Below are positions 32,380 to 43,328 of a DNA stretch of 48,182 nucleotides, piece after piece. This stretch comes from Planctomycetaceae bacterium (lineage in GTDB: Bacteria; Planctomycetota; Planctomycetia; Planctomycetales; Planctomycetaceae): the NCBI GenBank assembly GCA_018699955.1, contig JABISG010000055.1, positions 1 through 48,182 of the forward strand. Reading direction: 5' to 3'. A program made the position numbers and the translations under genes. Every line of letters begins with the position of its first letter. The first letter of the stretch is position 1. The notes below the pieces were generated by a model, which was given only the letters and a program-made list of their open reading frames with translations, was not told the DNA's origin and searched no databases.

Positions 32380-35300
32380 ATGCGATTTTCGGTGTCGAGT
32401 TATTGGCCCGTTGTTGTTGTGACTGCTGCGCTGCTATCACTTCATCCGTCCGCCCTGTTTGCGCAGGACAAATCGGCCACCGGTCCCGCAACCGAAAAGC
32501 GTTTTCCGAAACTGCAGCTACCTGCGGGATTTCAGGCGACGCTGTTTGCCTGCGATCCGCTGATCGAATACCCCTCGGTCATCGCCATCGGTCCCAAACC
32601 GGGCAGCATGTTCGTCGCACAGGATTACATGAGCGGCCTGGGATACAACAGCCCGCGCCGCAGTGAAATCAAACTCGTCGAAGACACCGACGGCGACGGA
32701 TATGCCGACCGCTCGACATTGTTCGCCGGCGACTTCAATTCGATTCAGGGTGTGACGTGGCACGACGGCAGCGTCTATGTCATGCACTCGCCCCTGCTGA
32801 CATCACTTCGCGACGAAGACGGCGACGGAAAAGCCGACACACGCCGTGATCTGTTGAGTGGGTTGGGACTGTCGCCGAAAGAAAATCCCAACCTGCTGCA
32901 TTGTGCCAACGGCGTTGTTGCAGGACACGATGGTTGGCTGTATCTGGCCCTTGGTGATCGCGGCTGCAGCGTGCAGCGGCCGGAAGGTGACCGACTCATT
33001 TTGATCGGTGGCGGGATACTGCGCTGCCGACTCGATGGCCGCGATCTGCACATCTTTGCGACTGGGTTGCGGAACATTTACGACGTCGCGCTGGACGAAG
33101 GCCTGAACGTTTTCGTTCGCGATAACGAGAACGATGGCGGCGATTACATGATCCGTGTCTGCCATAGTTTCTTCGGTGCCGACCACGGTTATCCGTACCA
33201 TTATTACGAGCGACCCACCGAAGCGCTGCCGCCGTTGGCCGATCTGGGGCGCGGTTCGTCGGCCGGTGGGGTGTGCTATCTTGAAACGGCGTTTCCCGCT
33301 GAGTACCGCGGCAGCCTGTTTTTCTGCGAATGGGGCCGCGCCGTTGTTAGATATGACCGCAAACGGTCCGGCAGCACGTTTGCCAAGATGAGCGAACACG
33401 ACTTTTCAGCCGCTGCGCCGAGTGATCCCTACGGGCTCAAGCCGACCGATGTCATTGTCGATCGCGATGGCTCGTTGCTCGTTTCCGACTGGGCCGACGG
33501 ACAACGCCCCAAACGTGGTCGCGGTCGCGTTTACCGGATTACGTTTGGCGCGGCGAAGCCAAGGGTAAGCAGCGAAACAGAGAAAGACCGGGGCGAAACG
33601 GCAAGCCTTGACCACTGGTTGGCTCGTCTTGATTCACCGGGTTATTTTGCGAGAACCGAAGCACAGCGGCAGTTGGAACACAGAGACGCCGTTGGATTGG
33701 ATGCCGTTCGACGAGCGATGAAAGACGGAAAGCTCGGCCCACTGGCACGCCGACATGCCGTCTGGATCATTGCAACGAACAGAGGGCCGAAAGCACTCGG
33801 CGAGTTGTTTCAGTTTGCAGAATTCGACCTTGACCTCAGCGTCCGCTGTCAAGCCGTTCGTGCGTTGGCCGATTTAACCGATCCCGTGTTGTCACAGCAC
33901 AAGCTCGATGCCGGCCGAGGCGATATCGGAGTCGCCGAACGATTGGCCAAATTGGCTGTTGGTGCTCATCCACAATTCCTACGGGAGGTCGTTGTGACAT
34001 TGGGCAGGCTTCGTTGGCGGGAAGCCCCTCGCTGGGTTGCCGGCAGACTGAAACGTCCCGATGCTGCGTTGGCACACGCAGCGATGCAAACGATGCGTCG
34101 TGCAGACAACTGGCCACAAGTGCTTTTGCTGCTTGATCGGCCCACAAACGACGCCGCACGCAAAGCCGCGTTGATTGCAATTGCCGAACGCGCGGAGCTG
34201 AATGTTGTCGATGCTCTGTTGCTGCGGCTTAAGTCGGAAGCCAAGCCCGAACGACGTCGCGAGTACGCCGATTTGCTAACGCGCGTCCATAAGCGGTTGG
34301 GAAAGCGGCCGTATTGGGGTTACCGCCCGCCACCTCGCCCAGCCAACACGGTGAGTTGGGATCGAACGGCACAAATCGAAATTGCACTCGATGGCGTCCT
34401 CGCCGACGGAAGGATTCGAGTCGGCATTCTCGGCCGCATGCAGCGTGAGCAAATCTCCGTGCGACTCGCGAGTTTGAACAACTGGCTTCGTACCGAACGG
34501 CAACCCTTGGGCGTCACGGCAATTCTTGATTCGCTGAAAGATCGATCAGCAGCCGATATTCGACCGCTGATACGTCGCGTGATTCTCGACCGTGACTACG
34601 ACACGGACAATCGGTTGGCGGCACTCGAACTCTTCAGCCGTGGTCTCGATGAGAAAACCGAAGGCGAATTGTTGGCGGTTGCGAAAGAGATCGAGGACGA
34701 CAGCGTGGCTGCTGCGGTGTTTCGCGAACTGGGAAAGCGGCCCAAGCTTCCAAGCAGCGAGTTGTTGCTCGCGCGACTGTCTTCTATCGAGGAACACGTC
34801 CGCGCCGCTGCGCTGGAATCACTGACAAAAATGGAGGTCAAACGGGTGGCACCTCGCGTCTCCGCGTTGCTGAACGATGCCGATGCCAACGTGCGCCGCG
34901 TTGCCGCGCACGCAGCCGGCCAGTTTCAGATTGAGGCTGCCATCGCGCCGCTGAAAAACAGAGTTCGCGATTCCGATCCGCTCGTTCGCCGCGAGTGCCT
35001 CAATTCGTTGCGGTTGCTTAAGGTGACTGGTGTCGAAGGTGACGCCGTCGCCGCGTTGCAGCTTCCCCTTACGCAGCCGGCAGCGCTCGCGTATCTGCGA
35101 GAATTCGGCAGTCCACTGCAACTGAATGAAGTCACCGCAGTCGCGAAACAGAATCGATCAACGGAGATTCTGCGGGGAGCGTTGCAAACCCTGGCGGCGT
35201 GGAACAACAAGTCGGCCAAGAACCCCGAAGTGCAGAAGAAGGTAAACATCGCGATTGCCGCGATTCAGGGACAGACAGGAACGCTATTGAATTGGACTCG

Positions 35301-36114
35301 TTTGAGCGACGGTGCGACGGGCGAGCCAATTCCAATCTCATCCGGTGCGGTCACACTCGATGCCAAACCCGCCGCCGGCTCGATTGCGCTCGCCTTTGCC
35401 GAAGTGTTCTTCGATCAGCCACGCCAGCTTCAGTTTCTCGGAGCCGTCAACGGAACACTTTCGGTTTCGCTCGACGGAAAGCCAATCTACGAACAGTCGA
35501 AACAGCAGAAGTTCGCGACCGATTCCCAACGTTTCGAGACGCACATCGATGCCGGTCTGCATCGAATCACCGTTGCCATCGGCGCAGCTTCCGGGTCGGC
35601 GCGGTTTCAATTGCGTTTTCGCGAGAAGAGTTCCAGTGTCGCCCGCGAACGATTGATGCAACTTGCACTGAAGGGAACCGGCAGTGTCCGTCGCGGGCAG
35701 GAAGTGTTCGTGAATGTTGAAAAGTCTTTGTGTATGAAATGCCATCGGCTGGGTGAAAAGGGCGGGAAGATCGGACCCGACCTGACCGGCGTTGGCAGCC
35801 GCTTCTCTCGCGTCCATCTCATCGAATCGATCCTGGAACCAAGCCGTGCGATCGCGCCCAGTTATGGAACGTATGTCGTCGTAACGACCGGCGGCCAAGT
35901 GCATACCGGCGTAAAAACGAGCGAAACTGCCGACGTGATGACGCTTGGAACTACCGAGGGAAAGACCATCGAGATCGTCCGCCGCGAAATCGAAGCCATC
36001 CGCCGACAGGAAAAGAGTACAATGCCCGAGGACGTCGAGAAACGCCTGAGCGAACGGGAGTTTCTCGACCTGATTGCCTTCCTGCTGTCACAGAAGAAAT
36101 CCGCGAACAAATAG
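32380..36114 (+). CDS. Exported propeller-HEAT-c-haem protein (Pirellula/Verrucomicrobium type)
   Basis: The product is 1244 residues with a signal peptide (VVVVTAALLSLHPSALFAQ). Residues about 45-390 form a beta-propeller of the PQQ/soluble sugar-dehydrogenase-like kind (TIGR02604-type; KLVEDTDGDGYADRSTLF, CANGVVAGHDGWLYLALGDRG). Residues about 400-960 are HEAT-type repeats (VRAAALESLTKMEVKRVAP, VRRVAAHAAGQFQIEAAIA). A beta-sandwich near 990-1085 precedes the C-terminal haem domain, with CMKCH at about residues 1118-1122 (TIGR02603-type). Met ligands may lie in MTLGT or STMPED. It is probably a periplasmic electron-transfer dehydrogenase; the substrate is unknown. It is followed after 54 bases by the DUF1080 gene, a frequent neighbour in this phylum. 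Confidence 0.93.
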   Translation: MRFSVSSYWPVVVVTAALLSLHPSALFAQDKSATGPATEKRFPKLQLPAGFQATLFACDPLIEYPSVIAIGPKPGSMFVAQDYMSGLGYNSPRRSEIKLVEDTDGDGYADRSTLFAGDFNSIQGVTWHDGSVYVMHSPLLTSLRDEDGDGKADTRRDLLSGLGLSPKENPNLLHCANGVVAGHDGWLYLALGDRGCSVQRPEGDRLILIGGGILRCRLDGRDLHIFATGLRNIYDVALDEGLNVFVRDNENDGGDYMIRVCHSFFGADHGYPYHYYERPTEALPPLADLGRGSSAGGVCYLETAFPAEYRGSLFFCEWGRAVVRYDRKRSGSTFAKMSEHDFSAAAPSDPYGLKPTDVIVDRDGSLLVSDWADGQRPKRGRGRVYRITFGAAKPRVSSETEKDRGETASLDHWLARLDSPGYFARTEAQRQLEHRDAVGLDAVRRAMKDGKLGPLARRHAVWIIATNRGPKALGELFQFAEFDLDLSVRCQAVRALADLTDPVLSQHKLDAGRGDIGVAERLAKLAVGAHPQFLREVVVTLGRLRWREAPRWVAGRLKRPDAALAHAAMQTMRRADNWPQVLLLLDRPTNDAARKAALIAIAERAELNVVDALLLRLKSEAKPERRREYADLLTRVHKRLGKRPYWGYRPPPRPANTVSWDRTAQIEIALDGVLADGRIRVGILGRMQREQISVRLASLNNWLRTERQPLGVTAILDSLKDRSAADIRPLIRRVILDRDYDTDNRLAALELFSRGLDEKTEGELLAVAKEIEDDSVAAAVFRELGKRPKLPSSELLLARLSSIEEHVRAAALESLTKMEVKRVAPRVSALLNDADANVRRVAAHAAGQFQIEAAIAPLKNRVRDSDPLVRRECLNSLRLLKVTGVEGDAVAALQLPLTQPAALAYLREFGSPLQLNEVTAVAKQNRSTEILRGALQTLAAWNNKSAKNPEVQKKVNIAIAAIQGQTGTLLNWTRLSDGATGEPIPISSGAVTLDAKPAAGSIALAFAEVFFDQPRQLQFLGAVNGTLSVSLDGKPIYEQSKQQKFATDSQRFETHIDAGLHRITVAIGAASGSARFQLRFREKSSSVARERLMQLALKGTGSVRRGQEVFVNVEKSLCMKCHRLGEKGGKIGPDLTGVGSRFSRVHLIESILEPSRAIAPSYGTYVVVTTGGQVHTGVKTSETADVMTLGTTEGKTIEIVRREIEAIRRQEKSTMPEDVEKRLSEREFLDLIAFLLSQKKSANK

Positions 36115-36168
36115 TTTCGGCAAGCGTCACCGGTTCGACTTGTCGCCATTAAGAATGGGAGCAACACC

Positions 36169-36903
36169 ATGCGAAGATACACCTTTGGAATGATTTTTAG
36201 CGTTGTCGCTTTGATGTGCGGAGCAGTTTCGTCGCAGGCCGGCGATGTTCCGCAGTTCCGCGACCTGTTTAACGGCAAAGATCTCACAGGCTGGGTCGAT
36301 GTGAATACATCCAAAACGACCTGGACGGTCCGCGACGGATTGCTTGTTTGCAGCGGACATCCAATCGGTGTCATGCGCAGCGAAAAACAGTACGAGAATT
36401 TTATTCTGCACATTGAATGGCGACACATGGAAGCCGGTGGCAATTCCGGCGTGTTTGCGTGGAGCGAAGGCAGCGTGCCGAAAGGCCGACGGTTACCCAA
36501 GGGAATGGAAATCCAGATGCTCGAACTCGACTGGGTCAACATTCACAAGGACAAGAAAACCGGCAAACCGCAGCCCATTGCCTACGTGCATGGTGAACTG
36601 TTCGGTGCGAACGGCCTGAAAACTATTCCCGATAACCCCCGCGGCAGTCGCAGCAAGTCGTTCGAGAACCGCTGCAAAGGCAAGGGGCAGTGGAATGTTT
36701 ACGACGTCGTCTGTGTTGATGGTGTTGTGAAGTTGTCGGTCAACGGCAAATTCGTCAACGGCGTTCGCGGCGCATCGGTGAAGAAGGGGTATCTCTGCCT
36801 GGAGTCCGAAGGGGCCGAAATCCACTTCCGCAACATTCGAATCATGGAACTTCCCCCGGGAATTACCACCAAGGAACAGACGGCACCGGTTGTTAAAGAG
36901 TAG
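36169..36903 (+). CDS. Exported DUF1080 protein (3-keto-disaccharide hydrolase-like)
   Basis: The product is 244 residues with a signal peptide ([19 protein letters not shown]). The single DUF1080 domain is a concanavalin-like sandwich: [56 protein letters not shown] and the closing [11 protein letters not shown]. Members are related to glycosidase/LamG folds, and some act on 3-keto-glycosides made by Gfo/Idh-type dehydrogenases. Such an oxidoreductase is also present in this window at 14930, but it is far away, so no pathway is claimed. It probably forms one transcript with the propeller-haem gene. It converges with the minus-strand kinase gene at 36968. Confidence 0.92.
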   Translation: MRRYTFGMIFSVVALMCGAVSSQAGDVPQFRDLFNGKDLTGWVDVNTSKTTWTVRDGLLVCSGHPIGVMRSEKQYENFILHIEWRHMEAGGNSGVFAWSEGSVPKGRRLPKGMEIQMLELDWVNIHKDKKTGKPQPIAYVHGELFGANGLKTIPDNPRGSRSKSFENRCKGKGQWNVYDVVCVDGVVKLSVNGKFVNGVRGASVKKGYLCLESEGAEIHFRNIRIMELPPGITTKEQTAPVVKE

Positions 36904-36967
36904 ATGTCCCGCGACATGATGGCAGATGAAACACTGATCGGTTTCATCGTGTGCCGATACCACTCAG

Positions 36968-39900
36968 TCATTCGGGCGTATTGGGAGTTGGCGACGGACT
37001 GGATGAATTTCCGGAGCCAACTTTTACCCATGTCGCCCCCACGATTGTTCCGTGATGGCCGTTGCCGGTGGCGTCCTGCAGGAAATCGCCGGTTAGTTTG
37101 TCGCAGTGGTAGAGCGCGATCGTGTCGTCATCTGGCTCAAAGCGTTTGACTGGCGTGAAACCTGCCTTCTTGTAGCGGGCGATTCGTGAGATTCGGATCT
37201 CGTCCAATCGGCCGGGGAAGAACCGTATTGGATTGCCCTCGGAATTGAGTGTCGCTCCGAGTCGCAGGAGGCGTCGGTGGTCGGGTTGACCGGGCGTTCC
37301 CGATGTCGGCCCGGGTTGTTTGGCGAGGCGTCCGTCGATGTATAGATTCAGTAAGCCGCCCGCCCACACCATTGCCACGTGCCGTCGCGCTACAACTTGC
37401 CATGTCGAATACGAGTGCTGCCAGCGACCGCTTGCCTCCTGAGCGCTGGCGCCGAGGTTTCCGCCCTCGGTATTATTGGTTCCGCTCTCCGCTAGTTGGA
37501 TGGTTGGGTCTCCACTCCAGAGGGCAATAGAGCCGCGATAATCTGGGGAATTCAGTTCCTCGAAGTCGATCCAGGCCTCGATTGTGAACTCGTCGCCGAA
37601 ATCGACACCATCCATTGGAATATCGACGTAGTCGTCCACGCCGTCGAAGCTGAGGGCGTAGTTTGCTCTACGCGAATCAGATGCCGGTATCTTGGGACTT
37701 GTCGCGTCGATCGTCATCGCCAGCCGGAAGCCGATATTCTTGTTGCCTGACATCGACTTGTGGTGGTACCGAGCAGCCGACCGGCAGTTCTCCCCACCAC
37801 TTCTGGTGTAGCCACCGCGAACGGTGCGATTCGAGCCAGCGAGAGGGCCGGGCGGGTCACTTGAGATTTCTCCAATTAGTTGCTCATAGTACCTTGCGTC
37901 GTAGTAGTCCTGGCACCATTCCATAACATTGCCGTGCATACTGTGAACACCGAATGCGTTGGGAAGTTTCTCGCCCACGGGGTGAGTTATTCCTTTCGAA
38001 TTCCCTGAGTACCAGACGTAGTCGCCCAGACGCGACTCATCGGCGAACCCGTACTTCCCGGCACTGCCGGCCCGGCAAGCGAATTCCCACTCGGCCTCAC
38101 TCGGCAGGCGGAACCCGTTGCCGTTGACCGGCGTGATGATCGCTCCAAATATTTCGTAGCCGGGGCTCCGTTTTTTCCGCTCACTCAGCTTGTTACAGAA
38201 GCTGACCGCATCCAGCCACGACACCATTTCCACTGGAAGTCGTTTGGTCGTCTGCCCGGCCACTGCCTCCTTGCCTGCTCCCGAGCTGGAGTGGTGACTG
38301 GGATTTTCGCCAGTGACGTTCTCATACTGCTCTTGCGTGACCTCATGCGCGGCCAGATAAAACGGTTTTGTAATTCGCACGCGATGTTGCGGGGCCTCGT
38401 CACGAAAAGCGTCAGGCAGGAGTTCATACTCAATCGATTTGTGCAGTTCGTCGGTTTCCTCTTGCGAGCTACCCATCTGAAATTCGCCGGGAGGAATGAG
38501 TACCATCGTTAACTTCACACCGTCGCCGACGTGGATCTCTTTCTCCACCGGCACGTCCAGGAATTTGGCCCACGCCTGTTGGTGTTTCCTGGCTTGTGCG
38601 TCGTCGAAAGGTACTACGGCAAACGGCGGTGCATTTGCCTTTACGTCAATCTTCTCTTGGGTGGAATCCGTTTGGGGCTTGTCATCTCTGCCACCCATGA
38701 AGCTCCAGATGACCGCACCAACAATCAGAATGGCAGCCACCACACCGCCCACAATGTAGTTTCGCTTCGTCGGGGCGGATGCTCGTTGACCGGCGGACAC
38801 AGCCGGCAATGGTGGGCTGTTGGCCGGCGGGTTTGGATCCGCTAGTGTCTCTTCGCGGGCATCGATTGCTGGTTTGGCTGTGTTGGGTACAGTCGGCTTC
38901 TCACCCGCCAGACCCGCCAGGAAACTCTGGTAAGCCGACTCACCGGGCATCGCGGCCGCCATCGGTTCCAGTGCCTGGACGGTCTCCTGTCCGCTGCTGC
39001 GAGTCGCTTCGAGATCGGCGATGACTTCGGTCATGCTCTGCTGACGATTTTCCGGCCGCTTGGCGACCATCTTGCGAAAGACCGCATCGATGGCCGCGAC
39101 GTTTGCGTCTGTAGGCCGGTTGGAAAACAGCGAGGGAATGGGGTCGCCGCGGTGGGCGAGAATTTTCTTGATCAGCGTGTGCGCTTTGTAGACTGGCTTA
39201 CCATTGAGCAGAAAATACAAGGCACATCCCAGGCTGTAGATGTCGCTGCGGGCATCGGCTGCTTTGGTATCCTCGGCCTGTTCGGGCGACATGTAGTCGA
39301 CGGTCCCCATCACGGCGCCCGTCACCGTCAGTTCGGTCTGTGTCTCCTGGCCAACTCCGGTCGACTCGATGCGGGCCAACCCCATATCGAGTACCTTGAC
39401 GTTGCCCCGCTTGTCGAGCAACAAATTAGCCGGCTTGATATCGCGATGAATGACGCCATTCTTGTGAGCGTACTCGAGGCCGCGCGCCGCCTGCACAATA
39501 CAACTGACGGCCTGGTCGATCTCGAGCGGTCCCTGCTTCTTGACGATGACCGACAAATCGCGTCCATCGACGTATTCCATCACCAGGAAGTGAACTCCCT
39601 TTGATTTGTCGGCATCGAACGCCGCGACAATGTTGGGATGTGATAGTCGGGCGGCCGCTTGTACTTCGCGATGAAACCGTCTGACGGCATCTTTGTCTTT
39701 CGTCAACTTGGGTGAGAGAACCTTCAGCGCGACCTTGCGGCCCATGCGGCGATGCTCGGCATGAAATACCACGCCCATACCGCCTTGGCCGAGTTTGTCG
39801 AGGACGGCATAGTTGCCGATGACCAATCCGCCGCCCCTGCCCTGCCAAACAAGCTTGGCCTGGAAGGGAGTGAGCCTGCCGGCATCGACCAACTGCCGCG

Positions 39901-40021
39901 CAAGAGCTTCAGCGTCGGCGGGCGGTTCGGAGAGACCACCGGAAAAGGCTGCGATATCCTCTGCGCTCATCAGACCGGAATCGGTCAGTTGTTGCACAAA
40001 CTGATCGAGGCTGAGCGGCAC
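36968..40021 (-). CDS. Ser/Thr kinase - FGE-like - LamG three-domain membrane protein
   Basis: The product is 1017 residues. I choose a GTG at 40021 because GAGGAGC lies eight bases upstream (product starts [12 protein letters not shown]). Longer frames begin inside a palindromic repeat. The cytoplasmic kinase domain (about 70-340) has [23 protein letters not shown] near 192-199 and [10 protein letters not shown]. One membrane span follows at about 420-440 ([18 protein letters not shown]). Outside lies an FGE/SUMF1-type domain (about 500-725: [47 protein letters not shown]) and a LamG/concanavalin domain (about 785-1000: [14 protein letters not shown]). The FGE part lacks the Cys pair of true formylglycine oxidases, so it is probably a binding or sensor module. 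The layout suggests an external carbohydrate or peptide sensor linked to an internal kinase. Confidence 0.92.
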   Translation of the reverse strand: MPLSLDQFVQQLTDSGLMSAEDIAAFSGGLSEPPADAEALARQLVDAGRLTPFQAKLVWQGRGGGLVIGNYAVLDKLGQGGMGVVFHAEHRRMGRKVALKVLSPKLTKDKDAVRRFHREVQAAARLSHPNIVAAFDADKSKGVHFLVMEYVDGRDLSVIVKKQGPLEIDQAVSCIVQAARGLEYAHKNGVIHRDIKPANLLLDKRGNVKVLDMGLARIESTGVGQETQTELTVTGAVMGTVDYMSPEQAEDTKAADARSDIYSLGCALYFLLNGKPVYKAHTLIKKILAHRGDPIPSLFSNRPTDANVAAIDAVFRKMVAKRPENRQQSMTEVIADLEATRSSGQETVQALEPMAAAMPGESAYQSFLAGLAGEKPTVPNTAKPAIDAREETLADPNPPANSPPLPAVSAGQRASAPTKRNYIVGGVVAAILIVGAVIWSFMGGRDDKPQTDSTQEKIDVKANAPPFAVVPFDDAQARKHQQAWAKFLDVPVEKEIHVGDGVKLTMVLIPPGEFQMGSSQEETDELHKSIEYELLPDAFRDEAPQHRVRITKPFYLAAHEVTQEQYENVTGENPSHHSSSGAGKEAVAGQTTKRLPVEMVSWLDAVSFCNKLSERKKRSPGYEIFGAIITPVNGNGFRLPSEAEWEFACRAGSAGKYGFADESRLGDYVWYSGNSKGITHPVGEKLPNAFGVHSMHGNVMEWCQDYYDARYYEQLIGEISSDPPGPLAGSNRTVRGGYTRSGGENCRSAARYHHKSMSGNKNIGFRLAMTIDATSPKIPASDSRRANYALSFDGVDDYVDIPMDGVDFGDEFTIEAWIDFEELNSPDYRGSIALWSGDPTIQLAESGTNNTEGGNLGASAQEASGRWQHSYSTWQVVARRHVAMVWAGGLLNLYIDGRLAKQPGPTSGTPGQPDHRRLLRLGATLNSEGNPIRFFPGRLDEIRISRIARYKKAGFTPVKRFEPDDDTIALYHCDKLTGDFLQDATGNGHHGTIVGATWVKVGSGNSSSPSPTPNTPE

Positions 40022-40119
40022 GCGCAGTTGCTCCTCAAAGCGAATGGGGCGGACACGACCATTGGAACAGTCCCCCGACACGATTGCAAAGGCATAGGAG
40101 CCTGAAGCGCAAGTACCAT

Positions 40120-40152
40120 CGCTCGTTCCCACGCCCTGCGTGGGAACGAGCG
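40120..40152. repeat. REP-like palindrome, perfect 15-bp arms
   Basis: CGCTCGTTCCCACGC (40120-40134) and its exact complement (40138-40152) flank a 3-base loop. It lies between the M16 peptidase gene and the kinase fusion gene. There is no T tract, so it is a repeat and not a typical terminator. Confidence 0.85.
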
Positions 40153-40209
40153 GATCGGGCTTCCCTTCGGTATAGCTCCGGCCACCCCGAAAAGATTATT
40201 CAGTGGCTG

Positions 40210-42993
40210 CTATTTCTTTGGGGTCTTTGGCGGGGCGGCACCGGTCTTTGTCGCCGGCTTCTTTGAGAAGTCACCTGCTTCGACGATAAACAAGCCATCG
40301 GGTTTGATGTGCTTTCTCATCGCCTCGGCAACTTGTTTTGCCGTCAGTTGGCCAATCTTCTTTTCAATCGTGGCAGCGAACGACATGTCGCGGTCGGCCA
40401 GCATGTTGGCTTCCAGTAGCGCGGCCAACTGGGCGTCGTTGGTGCGGGAAACCTGCTGGCGCTGAATGTAACCCCGTTTGGCGATGTCGAGTTCCTTTTC
40501 GGTCACTCCGTCTTTGAGCAGCCGGTCGATTTCCTGACGGACTGCGGTTTGCAGCTTCGGCATGTTTTCCGGCTTGCAACTGGCGTAGATGTAAAACGCA
40601 GTGCGGTGGTCCAGCGACATCGTTTGCAGGCCCGAACCGATGCCGTATGACAGACCGTCTTTCTGTCGGACGCGGTCGGCTAATCGCGACGACAGCGAAC
40701 CGCCGCCGAGAATGAAATTGCCGATGACCAACGCTGGATAATCGGGGTGGTCGTCGCGCAGCGGGAACGCGGTGGCGGCGAAGTAAAACGCGCTTTCCTT
40801 GTCAGGCGTTTCAATTGTTGTAACGCCCCCTTTGATTTTGGAGTTCAGCCGTTTCAGCCTGCCATACGATTCCGTCGACTTCCAGTTAGCAAATACGTCA
40901 TCAAGCAGGTCCAGGGTTTCGTCAGCGTCGAAATCGCCGACAATCGTCAGTTGGCCGTGGTTGGAACCGACATACTGATCGTACAGCCGTTTGAGCAGAT
41001 CGCGGTCAACCTGTTTCACGCGGGCAATATCTTCTTCGTTGGTGGGAACGTACCGTGGATCGGTTTTGGGATAATTGTTGAGCGTGCGGCGAACGGTGAC
41101 CGAAGCAAGTGTTTGCGGGTCGGTGAGTTTCTGTTCGATCGAGGACACCTGCGAGCTTTTGAGAACGTCCAGTTCCTTTGCAGGCAGCGTTGGGTTGCGG
41201 AGCACTTCGGCCAGCAGTTTCAACACAGGGATGAGGTTCTTACGTTTCACTTGCAGGCTGAATGTCATCTTGCCGGCATCGCCGCTGGGGCTGAGTCGGG
41301 TTTGATACTTGTCGAATTCATCCTGCAGTTGCTGACGGTTGTACTTCTTGGTTCCGCGTGACATGACGACCGGTAGAAACTCACACGCCGTCGCAAGGTT
41401 CTGCAGATTTTGCTCGTCGCCGTACCGTAGCGTCAGCCGAACCTGAACGATTCCACCGCGAGTTTTCTTTTCGAGAAGAGAGGCGTGAATTCCCGAGGGC
41501 AAAGCGACGTGCTTCGTACGGCGATCGATATTTGCGGGCGAGACGTCAAACGCCTCACCGACGGCGGCCGCCTTGCGTCCCTTGTAATCGCCCACAATGC
41601 TGGCCAGGGTCGGCGTTGGCGGAATCGCTGTTCGATCGGCTTTTTCGGTTGGAATGAACATGCCGACGGTGCTATTGTTGGAACGCAAGTATTTGGCTGC
41701 CGCCAGATTGACACTCTCAGTGGTCACCTTTTCGATGTTGTCGCGGTACAGGAAAAGCAATCGCCAGTCGCCTTGGGCGGCCCATTCGCTCAGTTGAATG
41801 GCAACCTGCCGACTATCGGCGACCGACCGCTCGAAATAGGTCAGAAGTTGTCGTTTCGACCGATCGACTTCCTCGTCGGTGACGCCTTTTTCGCCAACCA
41901 GCAACAGACTGTCCTGCATGGTATCGAGAACAACCTGCGGTTCGTTGCCCTTTGTGACCTGTGCCATAATTCGCATCACACCGGGATCGTGTAACGCAAT
42001 AGCCGTCCCGAACACGGCCGCCGCTTTCTTCGACTCGACCAGCGATTTGTACAACCGCCCGGCGGGTTTGGCAGTGAGAATGTTTTCCAGCACGGTGACG
42101 GCAGAAAAGTCGGGGTGAGGACCGGCGGGAATGTGGTACACAACACCGACCGCTGCCGAATCGCCGACGCGGCGAAGAGTGACAAGCCGCTGGCCGTCCT
42201 GCGCAGGTTCTTCCGTGTAAGTGTTTTTCAGTTTTCGTTTAGGGCGTGGGATCTTCCCAAAGTTTTCGGTAATCAGCGCCATCGCGTTGTCCGGATCGAA
42301 TTTTCCGGCGACCACCAGCATGGCGTTATCGGGCTGATAATACGTGCGATAAAAGGCACGCAGGTTTTCAACCGGAACGCGTTCGATGTCGGCACGGTTG
42401 CCGATGGTCGATTTGCCATAATTGTGCCACTCGTAAGCGACGGCCATCATCCGCTGGTTCAACACGTAGAGTGCATTGTTTTCGCCGCGCTCGAACTCGT
42501 TGCGAACGACCGACATCTCCGAGGCGAGGTCTTCCGCCTTGATGTTACTATTCATCATCCGGTCCGCTTCCAGTTCCAGCGCGAATTTCAGATTCTCGCC
42601 TTTGGCCGGCAGAGTCTCGTAGTAGTTGGTGCGGTCGAGCCAGGTCGTGCCATTGAAGGCGGCCCCGTGTGCGGTCAGCGCTTTGGGAATCGACGGATGG
42701 TCGGGCGTGCCTTTGAACAGCATGTGTTCGAGCAAATGCGCCATGCCAGCTTCGCCGTAACCTTCGTGCCGCGAGCCAACAAACACCGTCAAATTGACCG
42801 TCACGCTGGGGTTCGACGCATCGGGAAACAGCAACACCTTGAGGCCATTTTCGAGTCGGTACTCGGTGATTCCCTCCACCGTGGTGATCTTCTTCGGTGC
42901 GGGAGCCTCTTCATTCTGCGCCGCAGCCGGCTGAGCCGTTGCTAGAACGAGTGCCACCAATCCCCAACCAACCACTGCAAATCGACGTTCCAT
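40210..42993 (-). CDS. M16-family zinc metallopeptidase, double-domain, exported
   Basis: The product is 927 residues. The ATG at 42993 has AAAGGAGT just upstream, and a signal peptide ends near QPAAAQ. The inverted zinc motif HLLEH lies at residues 86-90, with the third ligand Glu near 166 in RNEFERGENN. M16C-type inactive domain segments follow (DNAMLVVAGKFDPDNAMALI near 245; later NHGQLTIVGDFDADETLDLL). There are two N-C halves, like pitrilysin/insulinase-like peptidases of the bacterial PqqL/YmxG type fused in one chain; the second half lacks a HxxEH and is probably structural. It degrades peptides in the periplasm. It lies upstream of the kinase fusion gene on the same strand, separated by a palindrome. 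Confidence 0.93.
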   Translation of the reverse strand: MERRFAVVGWGLVALVLATAQPAAAQNEEAPAPKKITTVEGITEYRLENGLKVLLFPDASNPSVTVNLTVFVGSRHEGYGEAGMAHLLEHMLFKGTPDHPSIPKALTAHGAAFNGTTWLDRTNYYETLPAKGENLKFALELEADRMMNSNIKAEDLASEMSVVRNEFERGENNALYVLNQRMMAVAYEWHNYGKSTIGNRADIERVPVENLRAFYRTYYQPDNAMLVVAGKFDPDNAMALITENFGKIPRPKRKLKNTYTEEPAQDGQRLVTLRRVGDSAAVGVVYHIPAGPHPDFSAVTVLENILTAKPAGRLYKSLVESKKAAAVFGTAIALHDPGVMRIMAQVTKGNEPQVVLDTMQDSLLLVGEKGVTDEEVDRSKRQLLTYFERSVADSRQVAIQLSEWAAQGDWRLLFLYRDNIEKVTTESVNLAAAKYLRSNNSTVGMFIPTEKADRTAIPPTPTLASIVGDYKGRKAAAVGEAFDVSPANIDRRTKHVALPSGIHASLLEKKTRGGIVQVRLTLRYGDEQNLQNLATACEFLPVVMSRGTKKYNRQQLQDEFDKYQTRLSPSGDAGKMTFSLQVKRKNLIPVLKLLAEVLRNPTLPAKELDVLKSSQVSSIEQKLTDPQTLASVTVRRTLNNYPKTDPRYVPTNEEDIARVKQVDRDLLKRLYDQYVGSNHGQLTIVGDFDADETLDLLDDVFANWKSTESYGRLKRLNSKIKGGVTTIETPDKESAFYFAATAFPLRDDHPDYPALVIGNFILGGGSLSSRLADRVRQKDGLSYGIGSGLQTMSLDHRTAFYIYASCKPENMPKLQTAVRQEIDRLLKDGVTEKELDIAKRGYIQRQQVSRTNDAQLAALLEANMLADRDMSFAATIEKKIGQLTAKQVAEAMRKHIKPDGLFIVEAGDFSKKPATKTGAAPPKTPKK

Positions 42994-43328
42994 CGGTGAC
43001 TCCTTTGCGTTGTGCTGCCGCGAATGATTGCGCGAGACGCTGGCATTAGCGTCTGTTTTCGGAACCAATCGATGCTCACCGTAAGACGAGCCACTCGGTC
43101 CCGGCTCTCCTTCGGAATCGTAGCAGCCATCGGGCGGATTGAAAACCTTCGCAAGCTGCTTCCACGGTGTATCCGGCGGGGGAGAATGAAGCCGCAGCGA
43201 TGACGAATTACAGGGATCTGGACAAGAATGGGAAATTGAACGCGAAATTGAATAGAATGGATGGACGCTGGCAGATCACACTTGCGAATGAAGAGTTGCT
43301 GACATATTCGGTGTCGAGGAATCCACTC
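42994..43328. other. Divergent intergenic region between M16 peptidase and sulfatase
   Basis: These 335 bases should hold the promoters of both divergent genes. I see no clear -35/-10 pair, palindrome or RNA gene. The sulfatase frame is open upstream to 43167, but that part does not look like coding sequence; its signal peptide begins at 43329. Confidence 0.4.

Noticed and set aside
40022..40132. Longer start of the kinase fusion at the GTG near 40132
   Set aside because: That start lies inside a perfect palindromic repeat and has no ribosome binding site, while the GTG at 40021 has GAGGAGC at good distance.
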